A DNA stretch of 6,379 nucleotides from an uncultured Bacillota bacterium (GCA_905200905.1 CAJKMA010000103.1:1-6379), one strand, 5' to 3'. Positions 1 through 6,007 are shown, numbered from the stretch's first letter. Notes: generated by a model not told the origin, from the sequence alone. Translations and numbers: made by a program.

Positions 1-2
1 AC

Positions 3-1043
3 TTAAAGAAGAGATTAGGACGTATCATCGTTGGTTATACATACGGAAAAGTTTCAGAGCAGAAACCAGTAACAGCACATGACCTTCATGCAGAAGGCGC
101 TATGTGTGCCCTGTTAAAAGATGCCCTGAAACCAAACCTGGTTCAGACTCTGGAGCATGTACCGGCTATTGTCCATGGTGGACCATTCGCAAACATTGCT
201 CATGGATGTAACTCTGTAATCGCAACGAAGATGGCTCTGAAATTAGGTGATTATGCAATCACAGAAGCAGGTTTCGGTGCTGACCTTGGTGCAGAGAAAT
301 TCCTGGATATCAAATGCCGTATGGCTGGTCTTACGCCAAATGCAGTTGTTATCGTTGCAACCGTACGTGCACTGAAATACAATGGCGGTGTTCCAAAAGC
401 AGACCTGAACAATGAAAACCTGGAAGCACTGGAAAAAGGTCTTCCAAACTTACTGAAACACGTAAGCAATATCAAAAATGTTTACAAACTGCCATGTGTA
501 GTTGCAATCAATGCATTCCCAACCGATACCAAGGCAGAGCTTGACCTGGTAGAAAGAAAATGTAAAGAACTGGGCGTAAACGTTGCACTTTCCGAAGTAT
601 GGGCAAAAGGCGGCGAAGGCGGTGTAGCTCTTGCAAAAGAAGTAATCCGTCTGGTAGAAGAACCAAACGACTTCAGCTATTCTTATGAACTGGAAGGAAG
701 CATTGAAGACAAACTGAACCAGATCGTACAGAAAATCTACGGTGGTAAGAGAGTTGTTCTTACAGCAAATGCTCAGAAGCAGGCAAAACAGTTAGAAGAT
801 TTAGGATACGGAAACTGCCCAATCTGTGTAGCGAAAACACAGTACAGCCTCACAGATGATCAGACAAAACTTGGGGCGCCGACAGACTTTGAAGTAACGG
901 TACGTAACCTGAAGATTTCTGCAGGAGCAGGATTTATTGTAGCACTTACCGGTGAGATTATGACTATGCCAGGACTTCCGAAAGTACCGGCAGCAGAGAG
1001 AATTGACGTAGATGAAACAGGAAAGATTTCCGGTCTGTTCTAA
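3..1043 (+). CDS. fhs: Formate--tetrahydrofolate ligase, C-terminal part (5' end outside window)
   Basis: The enzyme (EC 6.3.4.3) joins formate to tetrahydrofolate with ATP to give 10-formyl-tetrahydrofolate, in the cytoplasm; it feeds purine synthesis and, in acetogens, the methyl branch of the Wood-Ljungdahl pathway. The frame is open from the first complete codon at position 3, so the 347 codons seen (346 residues plus stop) are the 3' part of a protein normally about 555 residues long; roughly 210 residues, including the GxKGGAAGGGY ATP-site signature, lie upstream. The ATG at 102 is internal, because homology continues before it (AHDLHAEGAM). The second family signature, VATVRALKYNGG, is at 354-389. 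FANIAHGCNS, TEAGFGADLGAEKF, GNCPICVAKTQYS and the usual C-terminus ending in GLF are also present. No frameshift or lost key block is visible in the part seen. The FNT channel gene starts 33 bp after the stop, which suggests co-transcription. Confidence 0.97.
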   Translation, partial: LKKRLGRIIVGYTYGKVSEQKPVTAHDLHAEGAMCALLKDALKPNLVQTLEHVPAIVHGGPFANIAHGCNSVIATKMALKLGDYAITEAGFGADLGAEKFLDIKCRMAGLTPNAVVIVATVRALKYNGGVPKADLNNENLEALEKGLPNLLKHVSNIKNVYKLPCVVAINAFPTDTKAELDLVERKCKELGVNVALSEVWAKGGEGGVALAKEVIRLVEEPNDFSYSYELEGSIEDKLNQIVQKIYGGKRVVLTANAQKQAKQLEDLGYGNCPICVAKTQYSLTDDQTKLGAPTDFEVTVRNLKISAGAGFIVALTGEIMTMPGLPKVPAAERIDVDETGKISGLF

Positions 1044-1061
1044 ATAAGGAATCAGGCTTGA

Positions 1062-1067
1062 AGGGAG
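1062..1067 (+). promoter_or_regulatory. Ribosome binding site of the FNT channel gene
   Basis: AGGGAG lies 9 nt before the ATG at 1077 and supports that start. The site sits in the 33-bp gap after the fhs stop. No promoter-like sequence is seen in this gap, which fits translation from a joint fhs-channel transcript. Confidence 0.7.
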
Positions 1068-1076
1068 CATAGAAAC

Positions 1077-1841
1077 ATGTTTAAAGACGAATTTAAGGCC
1101 GTATGCAACAGTGCGGCAGCAAAATTGAACTTAATGAAAAGTAATCCCATGGGATATTTTGTAGCATCTATTCTTGCAGGTGTATTTGTTGCTATGGGCG
1201 GTTTTGTAGCATTTACACTTGCAGGACATCTGTCCAGCTCAGAGGCAACAGCAATCTGGGCAAAACCTGCACAGAGTGCCGCATTTGCAGCAGCACTTAG
1301 CCTGGTTGTTATGGCCGGTGCAGATCTGTTCACAGGAAATAACTTTGTGATGGCCTCAGCTGGATTTAGAAAAACTGCTGCATGGGGTGATATATTTAAA
1401 CTGTGGGGATTCTGCTGGATCGGAAACCTGGTGGGTTCTCTGTTATCCTCAGCACTTTTTGTAGCTGCAAAGGTTCCTACCGGTGCAATTGGTGATTACT
1501 TTGTAAATCTTGCAGCGAATAAAACAACAACTGCTCCGGTGCCTCTCTTTATGAAAGCTGTTTTGTGTAATATTCTTGTTTGTCTTGCAGTATGGTGCGG
1601 AATTAAGATGAAATCAGAATCTGGAAAACTGATTATGATTTTCTGGTGTATTTTCGTATTCATGATCTGTGGCTTTGAACATAGTATTGCCAACATGAGC
1701 AGTATTGGTGTATCTTTGCTGACAGGCAAAGTTGGAATCGGTCCATACCTTTATAATGTTGTTGTTGTAACATTGGGAAATATGGTTGGAGGTATTGTGG
1801 GCGTGGCTCTTCCTTATCATATTATCTCAAAAGATAAATAA
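1077..1841 (+). CDS. Formate/nitrite (FNT) family transporter, probable formate channel
   Basis: This is an inner-membrane FNT-family channel (FocA/NirC/FdhC type), a homopentamer in known members, that moves formate or a similar small monovalent anion together with protons. The 254-residue length is normal. Six hydrophobic segments lie at about 26-50, 66-90, 104-131, 155-176, 184-209 and 223-249. Family signature 1 is at about 78-88 (VMAGADLFTGN), holding the omega-loop Thr86. Signature 2 is at 159-171 (MKAVLCNILVCLA). The central pore His202 is in FEHSIANM, and GNMVGG (234-239) follows in the last helix. The neighbour fhs, which uses formate, makes formate the most likely substrate and suggests the protein connects external formate to the folate pool. 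Nitrite or hydrosulfide cannot be excluded, because FNT subgroups share these motifs. The gene ends 22 bp before a strong terminator. I leave the symbol blank because focA and fdhC cannot be separated by eye. Confidence 0.93.
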   Translation: MFKDEFKAVCNSAAAKLNLMKSNPMGYFVASILAGVFVAMGGFVAFTLAGHLSSSEATAIWAKPAQSAAFAAALSLVVMAGADLFTGNNFVMASAGFRKTAAWGDIFKLWGFCWIGNLVGSLLSSALFVAAKVPTGAIGDYFVNLAANKTTTAPVPLFMKAVLCNILVCLAVWCGIKMKSESGKLIMIFWCIFVFMICGFEHSIANMSSIGVSLLTGKVGIGPYLYNVVVVTLGNMVGGIVGVALPYHIISKDK

Positions 1842-1863
1842 AACTACCTCTAAAAAATAATGG

Positions 1864-1900
1864 AAAACAGACTGTCCTTGCGGGTGGTCTGTTTTTCGTT
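1864..1900 (+). terminator. Intrinsic terminator of the fhs-FNT operon
   Basis: AAAACAGAC (1864-1872) pairs perfectly with GTCTGTTTT (1887-1895). The inner bases 1873-1877 and 1882-1886 also pair, using G-U and G-C pairs, which gives a continuous 14-bp stem with a TTGC loop (1878-1881). The 3' arm runs into a T-rich tail (TTTTTCGTTTT). It begins 22 bp after the channel stop codon and separates the one-carbon operon from the next gene. Confidence 0.9.
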
Positions 1901-1950
1901 TTAGTGATAAAATAGAAAAGATAAATAAAATATAAATTCAATTTTAAATA

Positions 1951-1957
1951 GAGGAGG
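1951..1957 (+). promoter_or_regulatory. Strong ribosome binding site of the DUF6236-like gene
   Basis: GAGGAGG is a near-perfect Shine-Dalgarno sequence placed 6 nt before the ATG at 1964, and it decides that start. The preceding 50 bp is almost pure A/T. TATAAA at 1931 could be a -10 box, but no acceptable -35 stands at the right distance, so I do not call a promoter. Confidence 0.75.
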
Positions 1958-1963
1958 AATCAG

Positions 1964-2956
1964 ATGCACAGATTACTATATTATCCAAATTTTGAGATTC
2001 AAGACCCTAATTTTCTAAAATTTGCATTGCTGTATATTGATGAAATTAGGCCCATTATCCCTGTAGCAGCAAGAAGGTCTTTGAGTGATTCCATGAAGAA
2101 TATTTTAAATAATACGGAGCTGATTTGTCCATATACGCCTAGTTATGAGGACGGATATTTGGCTTCTATTGCAGCAGTTCATTATTTAGAAAAACAAAAG
2201 CTTTTTGTGCCATATACAGAGGGGTGGAAGAGAAATAAGTATGCGAGACACAATTACACCTTATATGCAGAGAAGTATACATATGAATTTGAAAAGTATT
2301 GTGTGGAAAATGGATTAGGTGAAAGATGTGATGAAGGAATCTGCATAGATGAAGATGTTGCATATGCCTATATGAGTATATTAGCAGAGATTATTTCAAA
2401 AGAAACAGAAATAGATATGATTACAGATAATGCAAAATACTCTGACCCATCTTTAAGAAATTTTCATGCTGTTAATAGAAGGATGATGGATAGACTGGGT
2501 ACAATTCGCAGAGAAATACAATTTTATGTACCAGTTGATATGGAAAGAATTCCGCTTCACGAATTTATAGAATTGCGTTCCGATCCAAAGTTTGAAAGAG
2601 TACGTAAAAATTTTGTTATAGAGTTAAATCATGTTTTGGATTCCTATGATAAAAGTATGGAAGAGGTTGATTTGAAGAAGCTTATGGAATGCAAACAGGA
2701 AATGTATAGCTTTATAAAAGAATTATTTGTTTCATGTGCAGCCGTTGCTGTAGGGGTACACTCCTTTGGAAATATGTATACAGCCGATAGAGGTACATTA
2801 GACTTTTGGGGAAATGTAGGTAATCTAGGAATTAGTTTAGATACTTTGAAACAACACTGTGGTTTGATGAGAGAATATGCTGCAAGCATTCACAGAAAGA
2901 AGCAGGCAAGAAAGTATCTGGCAAAATTAAGGCAATTGAGAGCAGAAGTATTATAA
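1964..2956 (+). CDS. DUF6236-like protein of unknown function
   Basis: A 330-residue, probably cytoplasmic protein with no signal peptide. I see no catalytic motif I can name. The N-terminus (LYYPNFEIQDPNFLKFALLY, then DEIRPIIP) matches my recollection of the DUF6236 family, whose members open with a 'YYP ... LK.ALLYWD.I..I.P' block; the assignment is by eye. The middle is acidic and Cys-containing (about 112-130). A hydrophobic stretch at about 253-265 (ELFVSCAAVAVGV), followed by HSFGNMY, is too weak for a confident membrane anchor. The C-terminus (about 310-330) is a basic, helical, Lys/Arg-rich tail. The gene stands alone between the terminator at 1864-1900 and the protease gene. It is visibly more AT-rich than fhs, with codons such as ATA, TTA and AGA frequent, which hints at separate or recent acquisition. 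Function is unknown. Confidence 0.85.
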   Translation: MHRLLYYPNFEIQDPNFLKFALLYIDEIRPIIPVAARRSLSDSMKNILNNTELICPYTPSYEDGYLASIAAVHYLEKQKLFVPYTEGWKRNKYARHNYTLYAEKYTYEFEKYCVENGLGERCDEGICIDEDVAYAYMSILAEIISKETEIDMITDNAKYSDPSLRNFHAVNRRMMDRLGTIRREIQFYVPVDMERIPLHEFIELRSDPKFERVRKNFVIELNHVLDSYDKSMEEVDLKKLMECKQEMYSFIKELFVSCAAVAVGVHSFGNMYTADRGTLDFWGNVGNLGISLDTLKQHCGLMREYAASIHRKKQARKYLAKLRQLRAEVL

Positions 2957-3012
2957 AATATTAAAATATTTTTTCGTGCATCCCCTGTTCTACTTTAGCA
3001 TAAGTTTTCAGT

Positions 3013-3017
3013 GGGAG
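3013..3017 (+). promoter_or_regulatory. Distant ribosome binding site of the subtilase gene
   Basis: GGGAG is the only Shine-Dalgarno-like sequence before the protease ATG at 3031, and its 13-nt spacing is longer than usual. The two GTG triplets nearby (3011 and 3017) are not in frame, so the ATG at 3031 stays the best start. Translation may be modest. Confidence 0.4.
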
Positions 3018-3030
3018 TGAAAAGTTATTT

Positions 3031-4773
3031 ATGACAGACCAGAAATTAGAAAATATGCTGAATCTTGCCTTAGATGCCACACCTGGAGAACGTGAAAAAT
3101 CTTTGCAATTAAACGTAGGATATGATTCGTTAGAGAAGCAGTGGGAAGTGATTGTGAAATATTCCGGCAATTTGAGAGAGGTTCTCGGAGCTGAAATTCC
3201 CATAGTGGAGCTATTGAATGGATTTGCTATTCTGACGATACCGGAGAGCCAGATAGAGAGGCTTACAGATTATCCCCAGATTGAGTTTGTGGAAAAACCA
3301 AAGCATTTATTTTTTGCTGTAAATCAAGGGAAAAGTGCTTCTTGTATGACTTCTGTACAAAGTCAGTTTTCACCTCTTGGAATGCCACTGACAGGAAAGG
3401 GAATATTAGTAGCTTGCGTGGATTCTGGTATAGACTACAGCCATCCGGATTTTCGGAATCAAGATGGAAGTACCAGAATCCTTAAGCTGTGGGATCAGAG
3501 TATCCAGGGAAATCCTCCGAAAGGATATGTGATTGGGACAGAATACACCAGAGAACAGATTAATGCGGCGCTGGAGGCAGACACAAGGGCAGAGAGGGAA
3601 AGGCTTTTGCCAAGCCGTGATTTAAGCGGGCATGGAACAGGAGTCATGGGAATTGCAGCAGGAAATGGCAGGGCTTCAGGTGGCATTTATAGAGGGGTTG
3701 CCTATGACAGTGATCTGCTTGTGGTGAAACTTGGTACTTCCAGAGAAGGAGGATTTCCAAGAACTACAGAATTAATGCAGGGAATTGATTATGTGCTGCG
3801 GCAGGCAGTAGCTCTTGGAAAACCGGTGGCATTAAATCTTAGTTTTGGAAATAATTATGGATCTCACAGTGGAGAATCTCTTTTGGAAAGTTATCTTGAC
3901 GGAGCGGCTCATTTCGGACGCAGTGTTATTTGTGTAGGAACAGGAAATGAAGGAAACGGCGCCTTGCATACATCGGGAAGGCTTTCAGAAGGAGAAAATC
4001 AAGAGGTAGCGCTGAATGTAGATTCCTATGAACCCACATTGAATGTACAGATTTGGAAACAGTATATAGATGAAATGGAAGTTATCCTGATTCATCCAAA
4101 TGGCCAGATCGTAGGGCCTTTTCAAGAAATTTTGGGACCGCAGCGATTTACAGTAGGTACTACTGAAATCCTGCTTTATTATGGAAAACCAGCGCCTTTT
4201 AGCCTCTCTCAGGAGCTTTATATGGAATTTATCCCCAAAAATCAGTATGTGGACAGTGGAACGTGGAAAATTCGTTTGATTCCAGGGAAGATTGTGGATG
4301 GGAGTTATGATCTATGGCTGCCAGGAGGTGGAGTCTTAAATTTAGGCACAAGATTTCTTTTTCCTACCCCGGATACCACTTTGACAATACCTTCCACAGC
4401 AAGAAAAGTGATTTCAGTAGGAGCCTATGATTCCAGATATTTGTCCTACGCTGATTTTTCAGGAAGAGGCTATACCAGAGTAACCAGGGATGTCAAGCCA
4501 GATATTGTAGCGCCAGGGGTGAATATTCAGACGACAGCCCCAGAAGGGGGATATGCTGTGCAGACGGGGACATCATTTGCAGCACCTTTTGTCACAGGGG
4601 CAGCGGCGCTTTTGATGGAATGGGGGATTGTCAGAGGGAATGATCCGTTTTTGTATGGGGAGAAAGTAAAGGCGTATTTGCGAAGAGGCGCCAGACGAAT
4701 GACGGGAGGTGAGTATCCAAATGAGAAGGTGGGGTATGGGATGCTGTGTGTGAGGGAGAGTATACCAGAGTAA
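3031..4773 (+). CDS. Csp-like subtilisin-family (S8) serine protease
   Basis: A 580-residue serine endopeptidase of the CspA/CspB/CspC-like branch of the S8 subtilases, whose studied members in Clostridium process the spore cortex hydrolase SleC or sense germinants. Residues 1 to about 97 form a Csp-type prodomain (WEVIVKYSG ... LLNGFAILTIP ... YPQIEFVEKP). The catalytic domain carries Asp131 (VACVDSGIDYSHPDF), His201 (DLSGHGTGVMGIAAGNG), oxyanion Asn306 (GTGNEGN) and Ser515 (QTGTSFAAPFVTGAAALL), so the triad is intact and the protein is not a CspC-type pseudoprotease. About 140 residues between Asn306 and the block around 455 (residues about 312-452) match the position of the beta-rich jelly-roll insert of CspB. 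There is no signal peptide, as in other Csp proteins. The gene is monocistronic, with no sleC or cspC in view, so a role in germination is only one possibility; many gut Lachnospiraceae carry extra copies of unknown role. Confidence 0.92.
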   Translation: MTDQKLENMLNLALDATPGEREKSLQLNVGYDSLEKQWEVIVKYSGNLREVLGAEIPIVELLNGFAILTIPESQIERLTDYPQIEFVEKPKHLFFAVNQGKSASCMTSVQSQFSPLGMPLTGKGILVACVDSGIDYSHPDFRNQDGSTRILKLWDQSIQGNPPKGYVIGTEYTREQINAALEADTRAERERLLPSRDLSGHGTGVMGIAAGNGRASGGIYRGVAYDSDLLVVKLGTSREGGFPRTTELMQGIDYVLRQAVALGKPVALNLSFGNNYGSHSGESLLESYLDGAAHFGRSVICVGTGNEGNGALHTSGRLSEGENQEVALNVDSYEPTLNVQIWKQYIDEMEVILIHPNGQIVGPFQEILGPQRFTVGTTEILLYYGKPAPFSLSQELYMEFIPKNQYVDSGTWKIRLIPGKIVDGSYDLWLPGGGVLNLGTRFLFPTPDTTLTIPSTARKVISVGAYDSRYLSYADFSGRGYTRVTRDVKPDIVAPGVNIQTTAPEGGYAVQTGTSFAAPFVTGAAALLMEWGIVRGNDPFLYGEKVKAYLRRGARRMTGGEYPNEKVGYGMLCVRESIPE

Positions 4774-4825
4774 AAAACAAGGTGATAATTATAGAAGTTA
4801 AAGTGTAGTCTTTTCCTTGAACATA

Positions 4826-4834
4826 TGCTATACT
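4826..4834 (+). promoter_or_regulatory. Possible extended -10 promoter before the truncated Rpn gene
   Basis: TGCTATACT matches the extended -10 pattern TGnTATAAT with one mismatch. The -35 position 17 bp upstream (TAGTCT, 4806-4811) is poor, which extended -10 promoters tolerate. Transcription would begin near 4841, about 50 nt before the ATG at 4891. No terminator is seen after the protease stop at 4773, so read-through is the alternative. Confidence 0.4.
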
Positions 4835-4875
4835 CTTTTCTATAGGATTCCTCTGTAGAACTGGAGGAAAATTGC

Positions 4876-4881
4876 AAGGGA
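4876..4881 (+). promoter_or_regulatory. Ribosome binding site for the Rpn start at 4891
   Basis: AAGGGA stands 9 nt before the ATG at 4891 and makes that start usable. A second purine block, GGAGG at 4863-4867, is 23 nt away and faces no in-frame ATG, GTG or TTG. This site lies inside sequence that still reads like family coding sequence, so it may be accidental. Confidence 0.4.
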
Positions 4882-4890
4882 TTTCTTGAG

Positions 4891-5709
4891 ATGGTGCTTG
4901 GCTTCTCTATTGCACAGGTGGTTGTAAGCAAGGAGAAGAGTATCGTCTACCACCCGGAGTACAAGGGTGTCCGCCTGGATATCTATGCAGAAGACGAAAA
5001 TCATACGCATTACAACGTAGAAATGCAGATGAAGAAAAAGACAGCTTTGGGAAAACGCAGCCGCTACTACCACAGTCAGATGGTAATGGAGGCTCTGGCA
5101 AGCGGAGAGGATTATGAAACCATGCCAGATACGTTTGTGATTTTTGTCTGTGATTTTGATCCCTTTGGAGAGCATCTGTATTGTTATACCTTTGGGAATG
5201 AATGCAGGGAGAATAAAAATGTGAAGCTGGACGATGGAAGTTGCACCATTTTTTTGAGTACCAGAGGAGAAAATGAAGAGGAAGTTCCAGCAGAGCTTGT
5301 CAGATTCCTGAAATTTGTGACGGCTGATTTAGAAGAAAGTGAAGAGGATTTTCAGGACAAACTGGTGAAACGGTTCCAGGAGACCATTCACAACATCAAA
5401 GCAGACCGCGAGATGGGAGAGCGCTATATGATTTTTGAAGAAATGCTGCGGGAAGAAAAACAGGAAGGAAGGCAAGAGGGCCTGTTGGAAGGCCGAATTG
5501 AGGGCCGAATAGAAGCAACCAGGGAAGGTATCTTTGAACTCCTGGAAGATTTAGGAGAAGTACCGGACAAGCTTCGTGACAGAATGGAAGCTCTGGAGGA
5601 ACTTGGAGATTTGAAGTTTTTATTTAAACTGGCGGTAAAAGCAGATTCAATACAAAATTTTGTAAAAGATGCAGAGAACTATCTGCAAACAAAAGAGAAA
5701 CACGAATAA
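4891..5709 (+). CDS. Rpn-family PD-(D/E)XK nuclease/putative transposase, N-terminally truncated
   Basis: Rpn (PDDEXK_2) proteins are DNA endonucleases linked to RecA-independent recombination and, in E. coli, to toxin-like phage defence. In the 272 residues from the ATG at 4891, the nuclease core shows Asp30 (VRLDIYAED) and the Glu44-x-Gln46 pair (YNVEMQ), followed by KRSRYYHSQM, TFVIFVCDFDPFG and YTF. A charged Glu-Gly linker spans about 191-213, and a helical C-terminal domain about 212-265. In-frame homology continues before the ATG (NCKGFLEMVLGFSI, a usual family block), back to a TAG at 4843-4845 with no start codon. The roughly 25-35 N-terminal residues with the DFxF-type motif are missing and are not found in the other forward frames. 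The gene therefore looks 5'-truncated: either a shortened protein from 4891 or a decaying copy. The catalytic residues I can see remain. Confidence 0.8.
   Translation: MVLGFSIAQVVVSKEKSIVYHPEYKGVRLDIYAEDENHTHYNVEMQMKKKTALGKRSRYYHSQMVMEALASGEDYETMPDTFVIFVCDFDPFGEHLYCYTFGNECRENKNVKLDDGSCTIFLSTRGENEEEVPAELVRFLKFVTADLEESEEDFQDKLVKRFQETIHNIKADREMGERYMIFEEMLREEKQEGRQEGLLEGRIEGRIEATREGIFELLEDLGEVPDKLRDRMEALEELGDLKFLFKLAVKADSIQNFVKDAENYLQTKEKHE
5415..5430 (+). promoter_or_regulatory. Internal ribosome binding site and ATG within the Rpn gene (possible short form)
   Basis: GGGAG (5415-5419) stands 8 nt before an in-frame ATG at 5428-5430. Initiation here would yield a 93-residue protein (5428-5709) starting MIFEEMLREEK and containing only the Glu-Gly linker and the C-terminal helical domain. 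Spacing and strength are better than for most internal ATGs. The established parallel is the E. coli rpn genes, where an intragenic start makes a C-terminal RpnS protein that inhibits the full-length nuclease. Its use here is inference. Confidence 0.4.
5488..5511 (+). repeat. Two 12-bp tandem units coding Glu-Gly-Arg-Ile
   Basis: GAAGGCCGAATT (5488-5499) and GAGGGCCGAATA (5500-5511) are adjacent near-copies coding EGRI EGRI within the charged Glu-Gly linker of the Rpn protein. Such linkers carry variable numbers of EG-type repeats in this family and can change length in whole codons by slippage without breaking the frame. Confidence 0.65.
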
Positions 5710-5711
5710 AG

Positions 5712-5735
5712 TCGGCGGTAATTCTGTACTGCCGA
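5712..5735. repeat. Inverted repeat (hairpin 1 of 4) after the Rpn gene
   Basis: TCGGCGGTA (5712-5720) pairs with TACTGCCGA (5727-5735) over 9 bp with one G-T pair and a 6-nt loop. It starts 2 bp after the Rpn stop codon. No T-run follows on either strand, so it is not a standard intrinsic terminator. Confidence 0.75.
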
Positions 5736-5746
5736 AGCACATTTGT

Positions 5747-5770
5747 CCCAATGCCGTCTAAGGCATTGGG
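5747..5770. repeat. Inverted repeat (hairpin 2 of 4), perfect 9-bp stem
   Basis: CCCAATGCC (5747-5755) and GGCATTGGG (5762-5770) are perfect inverted copies around a 6-nt loop (GTCTAA). The next bases are CGTCATAAAA on the + strand and ACAAATG on the - strand, so no T-run supports termination. It is the most stable of the four structures here. Confidence 0.8.
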
Positions 5771-5784
5771 CGTCATAAAATTCT

Positions 5785-5798
5785 TGCTCTTAAGAGCA
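5785..5798. repeat. Perfect 14-bp palindrome (structure 3 of 4)
   Basis: TGCTCTTAAGAGCA is a perfect palindrome with no spacer. It could be a protein-binding site for a dimer or the collapsed stem of a small hairpin. It lies 14 bp after hairpin 2. Confidence 0.7.
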
Positions 5799-5800
5799 TC

Positions 5801-5815
5801 TTACTGATTCAGTAA
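5801..5815. repeat. Short inverted repeat (structure 4 of 4)
   Basis: TTACTGA and TCAGTAA (5801-5807 and 5809-5815) are inverted copies around a single T; as RNA it would form a 6-bp stem with a 3-nt loop. AAAAATT follows, not a T-run. It closes the cluster of four structures. Confidence 0.6.
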
Positions 5816-5845
5816 AAATTCACTAAACAAATAAACAGGGGAATC

Positions 5846-5971
5846 CTATATCGCTTCTATTGTCAAATACTTCTTTCCATTTTGTCTGTAATCATACCGC
5901 ATGTTAAATGCCGCTAATTCAAGCTGCTCCATCCAGACCACGAATAGGCTAAAAATTGCAAAATAGCATTT
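5846..5971 (-). pseudogene. Short minus-strand open frame, possible gene remnant
   Basis: The minus strand is open from after a TGA (complement of 5972-5974) to a TAG (complement of 5846-5848), giving 41 codons that end in NMRYDYRQNGKKYLTIEAI. The only in-frame ATG followed by a substantial stretch (5932-5930) would give a 28-residue peptide and has no clear ribosome binding site. The composition looks protein-like, but I recognise no family. It may be the 3' end of a decayed gene or chance. This is the only coding-like signal in the 367-bp gap between the Rpn gene and the gene at 6077. Confidence 0.2.
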
Positions 5972-5984
5972 TCAACTGAGAAAG

Positions 5985-6000
5985 CATTGATTTTTCAATG
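5985..6000. repeat. Small inverted repeat upstream of the last promoter
   Basis: CATTGA and TCAATG (6-bp arms, 4-nt TTTT loop) end 7 bp before the -35 box at 6008. This could be a regulator site or a minor hairpin; alone it is weak. Confidence 0.35.
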
Positions 6001-6007
6001 GAACCTC

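Noticed and set aside
251..475. Minus-strand open frames across fhs, the channel gene, the DUF6236-like gene and the protease (for example 251-475, 1052-1333, 2644-2889, 4527-4931)
   Set aside because: They overlap strongly conserved + strand genes, lack ribosome binding sites and show no family motifs; they are antisense shadows.
1904..1936. Promoter before the DUF6236-like gene (TATAAA at 1931)
   Set aside because: No -35 box at 16-18 bp; in such an AT-rich stretch TATAAA alone is not evidence.
2955..2974. AAAATATT/AATATTTT inverted repeat followed by a run of six T, just after the DUF6236-like gene
   Set aside because: The stem is entirely A/T and the full pairing leaves only a 2-nt loop, so it is too weak to call an intrinsic terminator; likely a product of AT-rich sequence.
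2978..3005. Possible sporulation sigma-G-like elements (GCATC and CATAAGT) before the Csp-like protease
   Set aside because: The -35 and -10 matches are partial and the spacer is about 16 bp instead of 17-18; attractive for a Csp gene but not supported well enough.
4471..4773. A 13-bp direct repeat TATACCAGAGTAA at 4471-4483 and 4761-4773 in the protease gene
   Set aside because: The two copies are read in different frames, and one shared 13-mer within a window of this size is roughly expected by chance.
4840..5175. Minus-strand open frame of 111 codons over the start of the Rpn gene
   Set aside because: The + strand carries clear Rpn motifs in this stretch, and the minus-strand product has no recognisable features.
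5712..5815. CRISPR array or intrinsic terminator as an explanation of the hairpin cluster
   Set aside because: The four structures have different sequences with no repeated unit or regular spacers, and none is followed by a T-run on either strand.
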